Part shown: in pieces, positions 1 to 10,154 of the stretch
How the letters are laid out: the number at the start of each line of letters is the position of its first letter
Numbering within the stretch: the first letter of the stretch is position 1
Position numbers and translations under genes: made by a program
The notes under the pieces: generated by a model
Told to the model about the DNA's origin: nothing
What the model saw: the letters and a program-made list of their open reading frames with translations, nothing else
Databases searched by the model: none
Assembly (NCBI RefSeq): GCF_004347735.1
Contig: NZ_SLTI01000007.1
Coordinates: 310,001-374,000, forward strand
Direction of reading: 5' to 3'
Length of the DNA stretch: 64,000 nucleotides
Source: Sulfuricurvum sp. IAE1
GTDB lineage: Bacteria > Campylobacterota > Campylobacteria > Campylobacterales > Sulfurimonadaceae

Positions 1-831
1 GAGGGTGTCGATCTCGTCAAGCGTTTTGGAGCTGAGCAGCTCGTAATAACGCCACATCAGTGTATCGCTGATACTGAGTACCTTGCCGTACATGTCACCC
101 GGCGCATCGGCGACTGCAATGTAATTACCGAGGCTTTTGGACATTTTCTGGACGCCGTCAAGCCCCTCGAGGATCGGCATCATCAATACCGCCTGCTCTT
201 TGCCCGTTTCGTAGACGCGCTGCAGGTGCCGCCCCATCAGGAGGTTGAATTTCTGATCCGTCCCGCCGATCTCGATATCGCTGCGCAGGTGGACGCTGTC
301 GTATCCCTGCAGCAGCGGGTAGAGGAATTCGCTGATCGAAATGGAGATCCCCGCTTTGTGACGTTTGTCGAAATCGTCGCGTTCGAGCATCCGTGCGACG
401 TTGTAGGTGGTAGTGAGTTCGAGCATCCCTGCCGCGCCGAGAGCGTTAAGCCAGTCGGCGTTGAAAACGACGGTCGTTTTTTCCGGATCAAGGATCTTGA
501 AAACCTGGTTTTTGTACGTCTGGGCGTTTTCCTGTACCTGCGCGGGGAGGAGTTTTTTGCGGGTTTCGCTTTTGCCGGTCGGGTCCCCGATCTGGGCGGT
601 GAAATCTCCGATCAGAAACTGTACGCGCGCGCCGTATTTCTGAAAAATCGCCAGTTTTTGGAGCAGCACGGTGTGTCCCAGGTGCAAATCGGGGGCGGTC
701 GGGTCGAACCCCGCTTTCACGGTGTACGTTTCCCCTTTTTCAAAGTAGTTTTTCACAAGGGCGACGATACGTTCGTCGTCGATGATTTCGGCGGTGCCGC
801 GTCTGATTTCTCGTAATGCTTCGTTGATCAT
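1..831 (-). CDS. tyrS: Tyrosyl-tRNA synthetase (C-terminus cut by window edge)
   Basis: Class I aminoacyl-tRNA synthetase that charges tRNA-Tyr in the cytoplasm. The visible 277 codons begin at the ATG at 831 ([17 protein letters not shown]) and include the HIGH-type signature as HLGHT within [14 protein letters not shown], and the KMSKS loop as KMSKSLGN. Both catalytic signatures are therefore present; only the C-terminal RNA-binding part lies beyond base 1. It starts 3 nt downstream of the spoT stop codon, so it is the last visible gene of the pyrH-rpoZ-spoT-tyrS leftward cluster. The same order is known, as I recall, in Campylobacter jejuni. The call is secure; only the end is unseen. Confidence 0.96.
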   Translation of the reverse strand, partial: MINEALREIRRGTAEIIDDERIVALVKNYFEKGETYTVKAGFDPTAPDLHLGHTVLLQKLAIFQKYGARVQFLIGDFTAQIGDPTGKSETRKKLLPAQVQENAQTYKNQVFKILDPEKTTVVFNADWLNALGAAGMLELTTTYNVARMLERDDFDKRHKAGISISISEFLYPLLQGYDSVHLRSDIEIGGTDQKFNLLMGRHLQRVYETGKEQAVLMMPILEGLDGVQKMSKSLGNYIAVADAPGDMYGKVLSISDTLMWRYYELLSSKTLDEIDTL

Positions 832-834
832 GTT

Positions 835-2991
835 TTATCCTTGGCTTCGGTACGCGTCGTCGGTCCGAAAAAATTGTATGATTTTCCCTTTTTTCTCGAG
901 TTTTGAACGAAGACGGTTGATGTCGGCTTCGAGGGTTTGAAACTCCATTTCGCAGTACTGGGTGTGTTCGGTCCGCTCTTTTCCAAGCTCGATGGAGTTG
1001 ATGTCGGCACCCATTTTCGCCATGTAAGTAAGCAGGTCCGCGAGCGACCCCTGGGCGCTTTGCATACTGATGATAAGATGGTAGCGGAAATAGTGCTGCT
1101 GTTTCCACCGTACGAACACCATCGGTTCGTGCTTTTCCATCATCGATGCGGCGTGTTTGCACATTTTGTGGTGGACGTGGGCTTTGCCGTCTTGGAGAAA
1201 CGCGACGATTTCATCCCCCGTTTTGGGATGACAGCAGTAGTCGAATACGACGTCTCCCACGCTCCGGCTCGCATACACTTCGAGCGAGGGGAATTCGTAG
1301 AGTTTGGGTTTCACGCGGCTGCGGCTCCAGAAACTGATACGGCTCGTTCCCCGCATCTCGCCAGAGAAACGGTTGACCGTCTCTTTGAGAAGGTCGAGTT
1401 CCCTGGGGATACGGTGACGCTGATCGTCGAGATGGGTCTGCTCGAACAGCGCTTCGGCCCTTTCGCGCGAGATACCCAGAATGGTGGTGATAATATTGAT
1501 GCCGCTCTGGGCATCGATCATCCGGATCCGCTGGTTGCAGTTAGCCCGCATGCTGGCCTTGGCACGCGACGTCTTAACCGCATCCAGCCAGCTGCAACGG
1601 AGGATCTTTTTCGGCGCAGTGGTAATCTTGACGATATCGCCGTTGTGCAATTCGGTCAGAAGGCTCGCTTTTTCCTTGTTGATGTAGCACCCTTCCGCCG
1701 TATCCCCCACTTCGGTGTGAACCGCGTAGGCGAAATCAAGAGCAACCGCTCCGCGCGGAAGGGTAAACGATTTCCCTTTGGGCGAAAAGACGCTGATGTC
1801 GTCGCTGAAAAGGTCGTTTTTGATCAGCTCGTAAAACGCTTCGACCGATTCGTTCTGGTACTGGAGATTGTGGAGCCATTCAAGGCTGATGGGGTTGTTG
1901 CCCCCGTTTTTGTATTTCCAGTGGGCCGCGACTCCAAGCTCCGCCGTTTTGTGCATCTCGTAGGTGCGGATCTGCACCTCGAAAATAGCGCTGTCGTGGA
2001 AAACGGTCGTGTGCAGCGTTTGGTAGCCGTTTTCCTTGGGGATCGAAATGTAATCCTTGAAGCGCGAGCTAAGCGGCTGAAAGTTCAAATGGACCAGCCC
2101 GAAAACGCGATAGCAGTCGATCGGTTTTTTTACCAGGATCCGAACGGCCAAAAGGTCGAGAATCTCATCGATGCTGATCCCCTTACGCTGCATTTTGAGG
2201 TAAATGGAGTAGTCGTGCTTAACCCGGCTGAGGATTTGAAAATCCTCTTCATTGAAGCCGTTTTCGAGCATCATCTTGGTCAGTTTTTCGCAAAAAATAC
2301 TCAGACGGGAGTTGATCGAGCGGTAGTTTTCTTCGAGATAAAGGTCAATCGCCTCTTTCTCTTCTTTAAAAAGGTACTGAAAACTGAGATCTTCGAGCTG
2401 GTTTTTAAGAAACGAGATCCCCAGGCGGTTTGCGATAGGGGCGTAAACGACCAGCGTCTCTTCGGCGATACGGTGCTGTTTGGCGGGGCTGAGGGCCCCA
2501 AGGGTAAGCATATTGTGAAGGCGGTCACACAGTTTGACGACGAGGACACGGACGTCTTCGATGGAGGCGATCAGCATTTTTCGAAACGACAGTGCGGAGA
2601 CGACCAGTTTTTCGTCCGAATTCGAAGGGATCAGCTGGGCGTCGCGGATCGTATCGATTTTGGTAAGCCCTTCAACCAGGTTGGCGACGTCTTCACCGTA
2701 ATCGCGCTCGACGTCTTCGCTCGTGATATGGGTGTCTTCGACGACGTCGTGCAGCAATGCGGCGACGACCATCGCTTCATCCCCCGTGATCGCCGCAACA
2801 ATCGAGGCGACAAGGACGGGATGGACGATGTAGGGTTCACCGCTTTTACGGCATTGATTTTTATGGGCTTCGCGGGCATACTCGAGGGCCGTAGATATAC
2901 GTTTGGTGGGGGGAATGAGCGAATAGAGGTGCTCTACGGCAGCCTCTACATCATTGATCCGGGTAATGGTCTCGATATCGATGGTGTTCAA
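835..2991 (-). CDS. spoT: Bifunctional (p)ppGpp synthetase/hydrolase, RelA/SpoT family
   Basis: Makes and degrades the stringent-response alarmone (p)ppGpp. Domain order in the 718 residues: HD hydrolase near 55-200 with the metal-binding HDVVEDT, synthetase near 255-365 including SRFKDYISIPKENGYQTLH and VQIRTYEMH, a TGS domain near 395-460 (ISVFSPKGKSFTLPRGA), and a C-terminal ACT domain near 640-718. An intact HD motif and synthetase motifs suggest both activities, which fits a lineage with a single Rel/Spo protein. No ATG is available at the 5' end; the start is TTG at 2991 (MNTIDIETITRI), 21 nt after rpoZ. Adjacency to rpoZ is the classical arrangement and meaningful because ppGpp binds RNA polymerase next to omega. 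Confidence 0.96.
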   Translation of the reverse strand: MNTIDIETITRINDVEAAVEHLYSLIPPTKRISTALEYAREAHKNQCRKSGEPYIVHPVLVASIVAAITGDEAMVVAALLHDVVEDTHITSEDVERDYGEDVANLVEGLTKIDTIRDAQLIPSNSDEKLVVSALSFRKMLIASIEDVRVLVVKLCDRLHNMLTLGALSPAKQHRIAEETLVVYAPIANRLGISFLKNQLEDLSFQYLFKEEKEAIDLYLEENYRSINSRLSIFCEKLTKMMLENGFNEEDFQILSRVKHDYSIYLKMQRKGISIDEILDLLAVRILVKKPIDCYRVFGLVHLNFQPLSSRFKDYISIPKENGYQTLHTTVFHDSAIFEVQIRTYEMHKTAELGVAAHWKYKNGGNNPISLEWLHNLQYQNESVEAFYELIKNDLFSDDISVFSPKGKSFTLPRGAVALDFAYAVHTEVGDTAEGCYINKEKASLLTELHNGDIVKITTAPKKILRCSWLDAVKTSRAKASMRANCNQRIRMIDAQSGINIITTILGISRERAEALFEQTHLDDQRHRIPRELDLLKETVNRFSGEMRGTSRISFWSRSRVKPKLYEFPSLEVYASRSVGDVVFDYCCHPKTGDEIVAFLQDGKAHVHHKMCKHAASMMEKHEPMVFVRWKQQHYFRYHLIISMQSAQGSLADLLTYMAKMGADINSIELGKERTEHTQYCEMEFQTLEADINRLRSKLEKKGKIIQFFRTDDAYRSQG

Positions 2992-3012
2992 TGATGGGGC
3001 TTTAGCGTAAAA

Positions 3013-3228
3013 TCAGTTACGGTCGATAAAACCTTTGACGCTGATCAGCCCTTCGGCGATCTCCATCAAAGCGATGTCGGCAGGTTTGCTTTTTTTCACA
3101 TCGACGTTGAGTTTCGATACGGCACCGTTTTGGAGTTCTTCGGAACGTTTGGCGACGGCCAGGGCCAGCTGATAGCGGTCGATGTTCGCTGTTTCCAGCG
3201 CTTTCGCGGTAAGTTGTTCAAGTCTCAT
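3013..3228 (-). CDS. rpoZ: RNA polymerase omega subunit
   Basis: Small subunit that helps beta-prime fold and assemble into RNA polymerase and forms part of one ppGpp site. The 71-residue product starts MRLEQLTAKALETANIDRY at the ATG at 3228 and contains the usual omega core (YQLALAVAKRSEEL, then ADIALMEIAEGLI). A longer in-frame reading begins upstream, but it runs through the pyrH 3' end in another frame and has no omega similarity, so 3228 is chosen; an AAAGGAAAA-like ribosome site precedes it. It lies between pyrH and spoT and is almost certainly co-transcribed with them. Confidence 0.93.
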   Translation of the reverse strand: MRLEQLTAKALETANIDRYQLALAVAKRSEELQNGAVSKLNVDVKKSKPADIALMEIAEGLISVKGFIDRN

Positions 3229-3250
3229 TCTGTTTTCCTTTTTTGAGATT

Positions 3251-3994
<744 letters not shown>

Positions 3995-4057
3995 TTATTG
4001 TCGCTTTAAGGTTGCTTTGATTACACTAGGGAGACAACACATAAGGAAAAACAGGGG

Positions 4058-5386
4058 ATGAAACTTTTCGATGCCCTCCGTTCATGGTTTACCCCGCCTG
4101 CCGAGGCCGACGCGCCGCGCTACGGCAGGGGGATACACGCGCTTCCCAATCCAAGGGAACGCGAACTCTTCGACGAGGCGTCCGAAGCGTTCGTGCAGCG
4201 CGATACGCTGCGGGGATACGAATATTTCCTCGCTTCGCTTCTCCACGAACAGAGCGATCATCCTCTCACTCACCTCGGCATCGAAAAAACGGAGGGGCGG
4301 ATCGATTTTCTTCTCTACCAGGGAAGCGCCCTTGTCCGGGGAACGATTACTTCCGAGTCGTTCGAAGCGTATGCCAACATCGCCGTGTGCGAAGGGCTTG
4401 ACGTAGCCGTCAAGCGCCGCTTCCTGGAACGGAATTTCCAGTTAACCTACGGTCGTTTCAGCCGCGAAGAAGGGGTAATACGCCTGCGCATCCGGCTCGA
4501 CAACGCGACCGTTACCCCTCAGAAAATCTTTTATCCCCTTCGTGAAATCGCCCTCAACGCGGACTTCGAAAAAGAGTTCATCGCCGCGGAATTCGATGAA
4601 ACGATCCTTCTTGAATACGGCCACGTCTCCCCGCTGCCGCGTGAGCGGGCGGAACGGCTGTACGCACTGATGCGCGAGTGGATCGCCCGAACGCGCCAAA
4701 GCCTCGTCGGACTCTTGTCCAACGACAACAGCGGTATGGTGTCGTTTAGCTACCTGGCACTGTTGCTGCAGATCGATTACCTCCTGATGCCGCGCAAAAA
4801 ACTGGCCAAAGAGATCAATGAAAAAATCAACGGCTATTTCCTCGACGACGAAAAGCTGACCGAAGACAAAAATGCCGAGCTTGAAACCTATCTGGGCGAG
4901 CTTGACGCGATTGTTCCCGAAACGTTCGCCACGCAGTTTTACACCGCCCCCTACACTTTCTCGCCGTACGAACACGCCCTTCACGACGAAATCGCCTCCT
5001 TCATCGACGAATCGCTCGCAAAAGTGCGGTGGTACAAAAACAACCGTTCCCATTACGTCATCAGCGTCATTTACCGCTACATCGCCCTGTATATCCTCTA
5101 CAATTACGGGCTGCACCCTTCCCTGCGCAGCCTGATGCATCTGCACGTCGAGATTTACGCGGGTGACTTTTTCGCGGCCGAGGGGGACGTTCCCCTGTAC
5201 GACAGCGTCGCGAAAAGTTTCGATACCCACCGCATCGCTCAGCGGATCGCGTCGGCGATCGACCCCTATACCGAGCGCTACAAAGGGCTGAGAAACTTTG
5301 CGGATGACCTTAACTACAGCGATCTGGACCATTTCAGCCAGAGTTTTTATCTTCAGATCAAAAATCTCGATTTCACGGAGGTGTGA
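4058..5386 (+). CDS. Unrecognised 442-aa protein, partner of downstream protease
   Basis: I do not recognise this family. No signal peptide or membrane segment is apparent, so it is probably cytoplasmic. Residues about 70-185 read like an alternating strand/helix chaperone-like fold (type III secretion chaperone or YbjN type): IDFLLYQGSALVRGTITSES, then LTYGRFSREEGVIRLRIRLD and a helix FYPLREIALNADFEKEFI. A similar pattern recurs at the C-terminus of the next gene's product. The remainder, about 190-442, is largely helical and rich in Tyr, Arg and acidic residues. The ATG at 4058 follows an AGGAAAAACAGGGG purine run. The stop codon lies 2 nt before the ATG of the protease gene and its ribosome site is inside this gene, so the two are translationally linked. 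Possible role: substrate adaptor or regulator of the protease (inference). Confidence 0.85.
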   Translation: MKLFDALRSWFTPPAEADAPRYGRGIHALPNPRERELFDEASEAFVQRDTLRGYEYFLASLLHEQSDHPLTHLGIEKTEGRIDFLLYQGSALVRGTITSESFEAYANIAVCEGLDVAVKRRFLERNFQLTYGRFSREEGVIRLRIRLDNATVTPQKIFYPLREIALNADFEKEFIAAEFDETILLEYGHVSPLPRERAERLYALMREWIARTRQSLVGLLSNDNSGMVSFSYLALLLQIDYLLMPRKKLAKEINEKINGYFLDDEKLTEDKNAELETYLGELDAIVPETFATQFYTAPYTFSPYEHALHDEIASFIDESLAKVRWYKNNRSHYVISVIYRYIALYILYNYGLHPSLRSLMHLHVEIYAGDFFAAEGDVPLYDSVAKSFDTHRIAQRIASAIDPYTERYKGLRNFADDLNYSDLDHFSQSFYLQIKNLDFTEV

Positions 5387-5388
5387 GG

Positions 5389-6486
5389 ATGAACCTCGCC
5401 ACCCAGAAGATGGTTGAGAGAACCATCGAGAGTATCGTTCAGGTAACTACCCCCTACGGAAGCGGAAGCGGCTTCGTGTGCGAGGGGATCATCGTGACCA
5501 ATTCACACGTCGTCGGGGGACTCAAGGAGGTGCTCATCAGCACCGAAACCCTCCCCAAGACGATCGGCACCGTCGTTTACGACGACCCCGCATACGACCT
5601 GGCTTTTATCCGCTCTCCTCTTCCGCTGGTGTGCGAACACCCCCTGGCCCTCAGCCTGGAACAGGTCCATGACGGCGACAGCGTCATCGCGATCGGCCAT
5701 CCATACGGTCTGAACTATTCCACGACCGAGGGGATTGTTTCCAAAGCCGCACGATTGCAGGGTGAAGTCGAATACATCCAGTTCGACGCCGCGATCAATC
5801 CAGGCAACAGCGGCGGACCGCTGCTGAACGAAAACACCGAGGTAATCGGCGTCAACACCTTCATCATCCAAAATTCGAACAACCTTGGATTCGCACTGCC
5901 CGCATACCTGCTGCACGAAGCGCTGGGGCAATTCAAGGCGGAAAGGGCGGAGAACGTCATCCGATGCGTCTCGTGTAAAAACCTGATCCGTGAAGAGACG
6001 ATCCGCAACGACTACTGTCCCAAATGCGGGACGAAGCTCGAAGTAGCCAAACGGCGCCGCGAAGGGTACAAACCCACGGGCGTGGTCGCACTGGTGGAGA
6101 CGATCCTCGAAAATCTCGGGATCAACGTAACCCTCTCCCGTCGCAGCCAGCGCAGCTGGCGGAGCGAAACCGGAGCGACCCGGATCGATATCAACTACTA
6201 CGATAACGGAATCGTCATCGCCGATTCACCGCTCTGCCGCATCCCGCAGGAGAACATCAACGAGCTCTACGATTTCCTCCTCGCCGAAAACGGCCTGCTG
6301 CAGCGGCTTCAGTTCTCCATCAACGAAAACACGATTTTCCTCTCCTACATCGTCGTCGATTCGTCACTCACCCTTCGCCACGGAAGCGAAGCACTCGAAA
6401 AACTGTACCGTGAAGCGCCCCGTTACCAGAAACTTCTCATCGAACGCTTCAAGGCTCTCGAACCAAAATACGACGAATTCGAATAA
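5389..6486 (+). CDS. Cytoplasmic trypsin-like serine protease with zinc ribbon
   Basis: Predicted Deg/Htr-like serine protease of 365 residues. The triad is visible: His40 in VTNSHVVGG, Asp70 in DPAYDLAFI, Ser141 in INPGNSGGPLLN. Residues 193-213 form a CxxC-x13-CxxC zinc ribbon (CVSC...CPKC). Residues about 228-345 form an alpha/beta domain resembling a secretion-chaperone or YbjN fold. No PDZ domain is visible. Unlike DegP relatives there is no signal peptide: the product begins directly with MNLATQKMVERTIESIVQV, implying a cytoplasmic enzyme. I start it at ATG 5389 because GGAGG at 5377-5381 sits 7 nt upstream; a GTG at 5383 would overlap the upstream stop and is less well placed. Substrates are unknown. 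Confidence 0.9.
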   Translation: MNLATQKMVERTIESIVQVTTPYGSGSGFVCEGIIVTNSHVVGGLKEVLISTETLPKTIGTVVYDDPAYDLAFIRSPLPLVCEHPLALSLEQVHDGDSVIAIGHPYGLNYSTTEGIVSKAARLQGEVEYIQFDAAINPGNSGGPLLNENTEVIGVNTFIIQNSNNLGFALPAYLLHEALGQFKAERAENVIRCVSCKNLIREETIRNDYCPKCGTKLEVAKRRREGYKPTGVVALVETILENLGINVTLSRRSQRSWRSETGATRIDINYYDNGIVIADSPLCRIPQENINELYDFLLAENGLLQRLQFSINENTIFLSYIVVDSSLTLRHGSEALEKLYREAPRYQKLLIERFKALEPKYDEFE

Positions 6487-6487
6487 C

Positions 6488-7099
6488 CTAGCGGGCGTTG
6501 AGTTTTTCGGCGATCTCCTCTTTTTTGGGGAAATCGGCCCCCATGCTGATGATGAACGATGATGCTTCCTGCAGGGTTAGGGTCGTTTTGATCGTCAATT
6601 TCTCATCGACGATGACCGTATAACCGCTGGTGGGGTTGGGCGATGTGGGGATAAACAGGACGCAGACGTTCTCCTGGCGGTTTAGCAGATAAGCCGGCAC
6701 CCATACGTCCTCTTTGGGATATTCCACGAGCACCACTTCTTTTTTCGCCCCGTCCTCACCTCCGGAGAGCATCGTCGCCAGTTTTTTGGAAACCGAGTAG
6801 ACCGAACGGATCGCCGGGATTCTCTCAAACAGGCTGTCGATGATGGAGACAAACATGGACCGGCCGTATTTTTCGATCGAGTACCCCAAAACGGCGAACA
6901 AAACGATCACGATGACGATCAACGCGACCGTCACCCCGAACGAATGGGTGTACTGGTGAAGCGAAGAAAACGCGCTGATCCCCAGATCCTTGATAAAATT
7001 GACGACGATCAGCACCAGGATCAGCGGGAACATCGAAAGCCCGCCGACAAAGATGTAGCGAAGAAGCTGCTGGATTTTGGTTCGAAGTGTCGCGCGCAT
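6488..7099 (-). CDS. DUF502 family inner-membrane protein
   Basis: Predicted two-pass inner-membrane protein of unknown function, 203 residues. The N-terminal helix runs through YIFVGGLSMFPLILVLIVVNF, and the second through FGVTVALIVIVIVLFAVLGY. After them comes the family's characteristic soluble part (RSVYSVSKKLATMLSG, then VCVLFIPTSPNPTSGY). The ATG at 7099 is preferred over an upstream in-frame TTG at 7117 because an AAGG ribosome site lies between the two, 6 nt before the ATG. It is convergent with the protease gene, leaving only 1 nt between the stops. DUF502 proteins are widespread, but their job is not established. Confidence 0.85.
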   Translation of the reverse strand: MRATLRTKIQQLLRYIFVGGLSMFPLILVLIVVNFIKDLGISAFSSLHQYTHSFGVTVALIVIVIVLFAVLGYSIEKYGRSMFVSIIDSLFERIPAIRSVYSVSKKLATMLSGGEDGAKKEVVLVEYPKEDVWVPAYLLNRQENVCVLFIPTSPNPTSGYTVIVDEKLTIKTTLTLQEASSFIISMGADFPKKEEIAEKLNAR

Positions 7100-7183
7100 G
7101 GTCAGCCTTGATAACAAATTGCCAAATTATAGAATATTTTTTGAAACGCTGCACTACAATAACGTCCTATATTAGGAGAGAAT

Positions 7184-9136
7184 ATGACCCCTTTTCACGA
7201 TTTCGACCTGAACCTGGACACCTTCATCGACGATCTCAACGCCCTGATCGCACACAACCGCCGCACTATCGCGGAGCTGCTCGCCCTCCCGGTCAAAACG
7301 TACGCCAATTTCGTGCGCCCGTTCGATTTTATGGACGAGGAGCTTGAGCTTCTCTTCACCCCGCTCTCCCACATCAATGCCGTCAAAAACTCCGAGGTGA
7401 CCCAAAAAATTTACGCCGACGCCCTGCCGATCCTGACGGAGTATTCGACATTTGTGGGGCAGAACCTGGACCTCTATGAAGCGTTCAAAGAGATCAAAAC
7501 CGCCGAATACGGCGCGCTCAACCCCGAACAACAGCGGCTCCTCGATCTGAACATCCTCCATTTCGAGCTCGCCGGAGCCCATCTGGACGAGGCGGCCAAA
7601 GCCCGTCTCGCGGAAATCAACCTCCGCAAAAGTACCCTTACGAACGACTTTTCGCAAAACCTCCTGGACGCAACCAACGCATACGAGAAAATCATCACCG
7701 ACGAATCCGATGTCGAGGGGATCCCCCAAAGCGATCTCGACAATGCCCGTTTCGAAGAAGACGGCATCACAAAATACCGTTTTACCCTCCAGATGCCCTC
7801 TTACATCGCCTACATGACCTACGGTCCAAACCGCAACGTCCGCGAAGAGCTCTATCGGGCCTACACCACCCGCGCCCCGCAAAACGAAGCGATCATCGAC
7901 GAATTGCTGCGGCTGCGGCAGGAGAGCGCACGGTTGCTCGGATTCGACAATTACGCCCAGTATTCCCTCGCCTCGAAAATGGCTCCCGGCACCGACGCCG
8001 TGTTCAAATTTCTCAACGAACTGATCGACGCATCGCGCCCGCAGGCGGAAAAAGAGATCGCCGAACTGCGCCAAATCGCCGGAGAAATCGAACTGCAAAG
8101 CTACGATACCGCCTACTACGGGGAGATCCTCAAAAAGGCGCAGTACGACATTGACGAAGAAGAATATCGCCCCTATTTCGAGCAGCGTTCGGTCATGGAG
8201 GGGATGTTCACCTTTTTGCACGAGCTCTTCGGCATCCGTTTCGACCGGATCGACATCCCCCTGTGGGACGACAAAGCGCTGGCCTACGACATGTATGAAA
8301 ACGACCGTCTTTTCGCACGGGTCTATTTCGATCTCGAAGCCCGCAAACACAAACGCGGCGGTGCCTGGATGCACAATTTTGAAAGCCATTGCGAAGACCC
8401 TCAGGGCAATACCCGCCTCTCCAGCGCTTTCGTCGTCTGCAACTTTCCCCCCTCGTCCGAAACTTCCCCTTCCCTGCTGCGGCACGACGACGTGGTTACC
8501 CTCTTTCATGAAATGGGGCATACTCTCCACCACCTCCTCAGCCGCGTTCGCGAACGCGGGGTGAGCGGGGTAAGCGGCGTCGAATGGGATGCCGTCGAAT
8601 TTCCTTCGCAGTTTCTCGAAAATTTCGCCTACGAACCCAAAGTCCTCAGACTATTCGCCCGCCACCACGAAAGCGGGGCCGTTCTAAGCGATGAAATGAT
8701 CGCCAAGCTGATCCGCGCCAAGAACTTCCAAAGCGCGCTCTTCATGCTCCGCCAGCTCGAATTCGCCCTTTTTGATTTCGAGCTCCACTCACGCCTCTAC
8801 CAAGGAGAAGAGATCCAAAACCTCCTCGACCGGGTCCGCGCAAAGACGTCCCTGATCGCTCCCCCCTCTTACAACAAGTTCCAGAACGGCTTTTCGCACA
8901 TTTTCAGCGGCGGCTACAGCGCGGGATATTACAGTTACAAATGGGCCGAAGTGCTCAGCGCCGACGCCTATTACGCCATCGTGGACGAAGGGGTTTTCGG
9001 GTCTGAACTCGCCCGGCGTTACAAAGAGGTGGTACTTGCCAAGGGAGGAAGCCGGAGCATGCAGGAGCTCTTTGTCGAAATGATGGGGCGCGAGTGTGAG
9101 ACGAAACATCTGCTGCGGCTCAGCGGGATCGAATGA
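7184..9136 (+). CDS. prlC: M3 family oligopeptidase (oligopeptidase A-like)
   Basis: Zinc metallopeptidase of the M3A family that cleaves short peptides in the cytoplasm, including released signal-peptide fragments. The 650-residue length fits oligopeptidase A/thimet peptidases. The catalytic HExxH is in VTLFHEMGHTLHHLLS near residue 445, followed by the conserved WDAVEFPSQFLENF region and, near the C-terminus, FSGGYSAGYYSYKWAEVL, a Tyr-rich substrate-binding segment. No signal peptide. ATG 7184 follows AGGAGAGAAT. The stop overlaps the next start by 4 nt (ATGA), so the nuclease-like gene downstream is coupled to it. The prlC symbol is by family; the exact subtype is not proven. Confidence 0.93.
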   Translation: MTPFHDFDLNLDTFIDDLNALIAHNRRTIAELLALPVKTYANFVRPFDFMDEELELLFTPLSHINAVKNSEVTQKIYADALPILTEYSTFVGQNLDLYEAFKEIKTAEYGALNPEQQRLLDLNILHFELAGAHLDEAAKARLAEINLRKSTLTNDFSQNLLDATNAYEKIITDESDVEGIPQSDLDNARFEEDGITKYRFTLQMPSYIAYMTYGPNRNVREELYRAYTTRAPQNEAIIDELLRLRQESARLLGFDNYAQYSLASKMAPGTDAVFKFLNELIDASRPQAEKEIAELRQIAGEIELQSYDTAYYGEILKKAQYDIDEEEYRPYFEQRSVMEGMFTFLHELFGIRFDRIDIPLWDDKALAYDMYENDRLFARVYFDLEARKHKRGGAWMHNFESHCEDPQGNTRLSSAFVVCNFPPSSETSPSLLRHDDVVTLFHEMGHTLHHLLSRVRERGVSGVSGVEWDAVEFPSQFLENFAYEPKVLRLFARHHESGAVLSDEMIAKLIRAKNFQSALFMLRQLEFALFDFELHSRLYQGEEIQNLLDRVRAKTSLIAPPSYNKFQNGFSHIFSGGYSAGYYSYKWAEVLSADAYYAIVDEGVFGSELARRYKEVVLAKGGSRSMQELFVEMMGRECETKHLLRLSGIE

Positions 9137-10143
9137 TGAAGCTGCTGGCGCTGTTGCTCTTTTTTTATACTCTGCTGGGAGGTACCGAAGTGAAGATCGC
9201 ATCTTACAACGTCGAGAACCTGTTCGACATGAACGACGACGGGAACGAATACGAACAATACGTTCCCAATACATCGTGGGGGTGGAACGAAGAGATGTAC
9301 CGGATCAAACTGCGCAATACCGCGCAGGTGATCCGCGACATCGGCGCCGACGTCATCGGTCTGCAGGAGATCGAATCCGAAACGGCCCTCAAAGCGCTCA
9401 AAACCGAACTCAAACGCCAGGGGCTCTACTACCCCTACCACGCGTTTGCACGGGCCAAAAATACGACCGTAGCCACCGCGATCCTGAGCCGTTATCCCAT
9501 CAAAAGCGCCCTCAGCCATTCAGTCAGTTCCCACCGCGCCTATCGGGACATCCTCGAAGTCAAACTCGACCTCGAAGGAAAAAGCCTGCGCGTTTTCGTC
9601 AACCACTGGAAATCCAAAAGCGGTCCGGAAAGCATGCGTATTCTCAGCGCCAAAGCACTCAAAAAACGTCTCGCCGCCCTGGACAAAAACGAACCGTTCG
9701 TTCTGCTGGGCGATTTCAACTCCGATTACGAGGAATACCGCACCTTCGTCCGCAGCCGCAAACACAACGATACCGGCGGCATCACGGGGATCAACCATAT
9801 TCTCGGTACGATCGACTCCAACAACAATCCGATCACCTACCAGTCGCTCAAAACGTGCGGCAACTGCCTTTACAACCTCTGGTACGAAGTGGACGGTTCC
9901 GAGCGCTGGAGCCATGAATTCCGGGGGAACAACGAAGCGCTCGACAACATGATCATCTCTCCTTCTCTCGCCGACGGCAAGGGTATCGAATACGTTCGGG
10001 GCAGTTTTAAACGCTTTGAGAAACCCTACCTCTTTTACAAAGGCAAGCCCTACCGCTGGCAACAGTCACGCAAAAAACCCCGCCACCACATGGGTGAGGG
10101 GTATTCTGACCATCTCCCGATCACGGCGGTCTTTAAACTGTAA
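9133..10143 (+). CDS. Exported endonuclease/exonuclease/phosphatase-family protein
   Basis: Member of the EEP fold (Mg-dependent phosphoesterases such as DNase I and exonuclease III). A hydrophobic N-terminus (MMKLLALLLFFYTLLGG) suggests export. Fold motifs follow: IASYNVENLFD with the metal-facing Asn, VIGLQEIESE with the metal-ligand Glu, VNHWKSK, LLGDFNSDYEEY, and the terminal YSDHLPI with catalytic Asp-His. A Cys pair (CGNC near residue 238) may form a disulfide after export. The 336 residues leave no room for a separate extra domain. The start overlaps the stop of the peptidase gene by 4 nt. Substrate could be extracellular nucleic acid or a phosphoester; the sequence does not decide. 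Confidence 0.87.
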   Translation: MMKLLALLLFFYTLLGGTEVKIASYNVENLFDMNDDGNEYEQYVPNTSWGWNEEMYRIKLRNTAQVIRDIGADVIGLQEIESETALKALKTELKRQGLYYPYHAFARAKNTTVATAILSRYPIKSALSHSVSSHRAYRDILEVKLDLEGKSLRVFVNHWKSKSGPESMRILSAKALKKRLAALDKNEPFVLLGDFNSDYEEYRTFVRSRKHNDTGGITGINHILGTIDSNNNPITYQSLKTCGNCLYNLWYEVDGSERWSHEFRGNNEALDNMIISPSLADGKGIEYVRGSFKRFEKPYLFYKGKPYRWQQSRKKPRHHMGEGYSDHLPITAVFKL

Positions 10144-10154
10144 CCCAAATCGGT

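Noticed and set aside
937-2994. 685-codon open frame on the plus strand opposite spoT
   Set aside because: Exact antisense of spoT. The C/G-ending codons of the real gene suppress stops in this frame; the translation is Phe/Asp/Arg/Val-rich with no domain.
5383-5388. GTG at 5383 as start of the protease gene
   Set aside because: It overlaps the stop of the upstream gene and is nearly on top of the GGAGG site; ATG 5389 has the right 7-nt spacing.
7172-8533. 453-codon minus-strand frame opposite the M3 oligopeptidase
   Set aside because: Antisense of a gene with clear HExxH motif; no ribosome site or domain.
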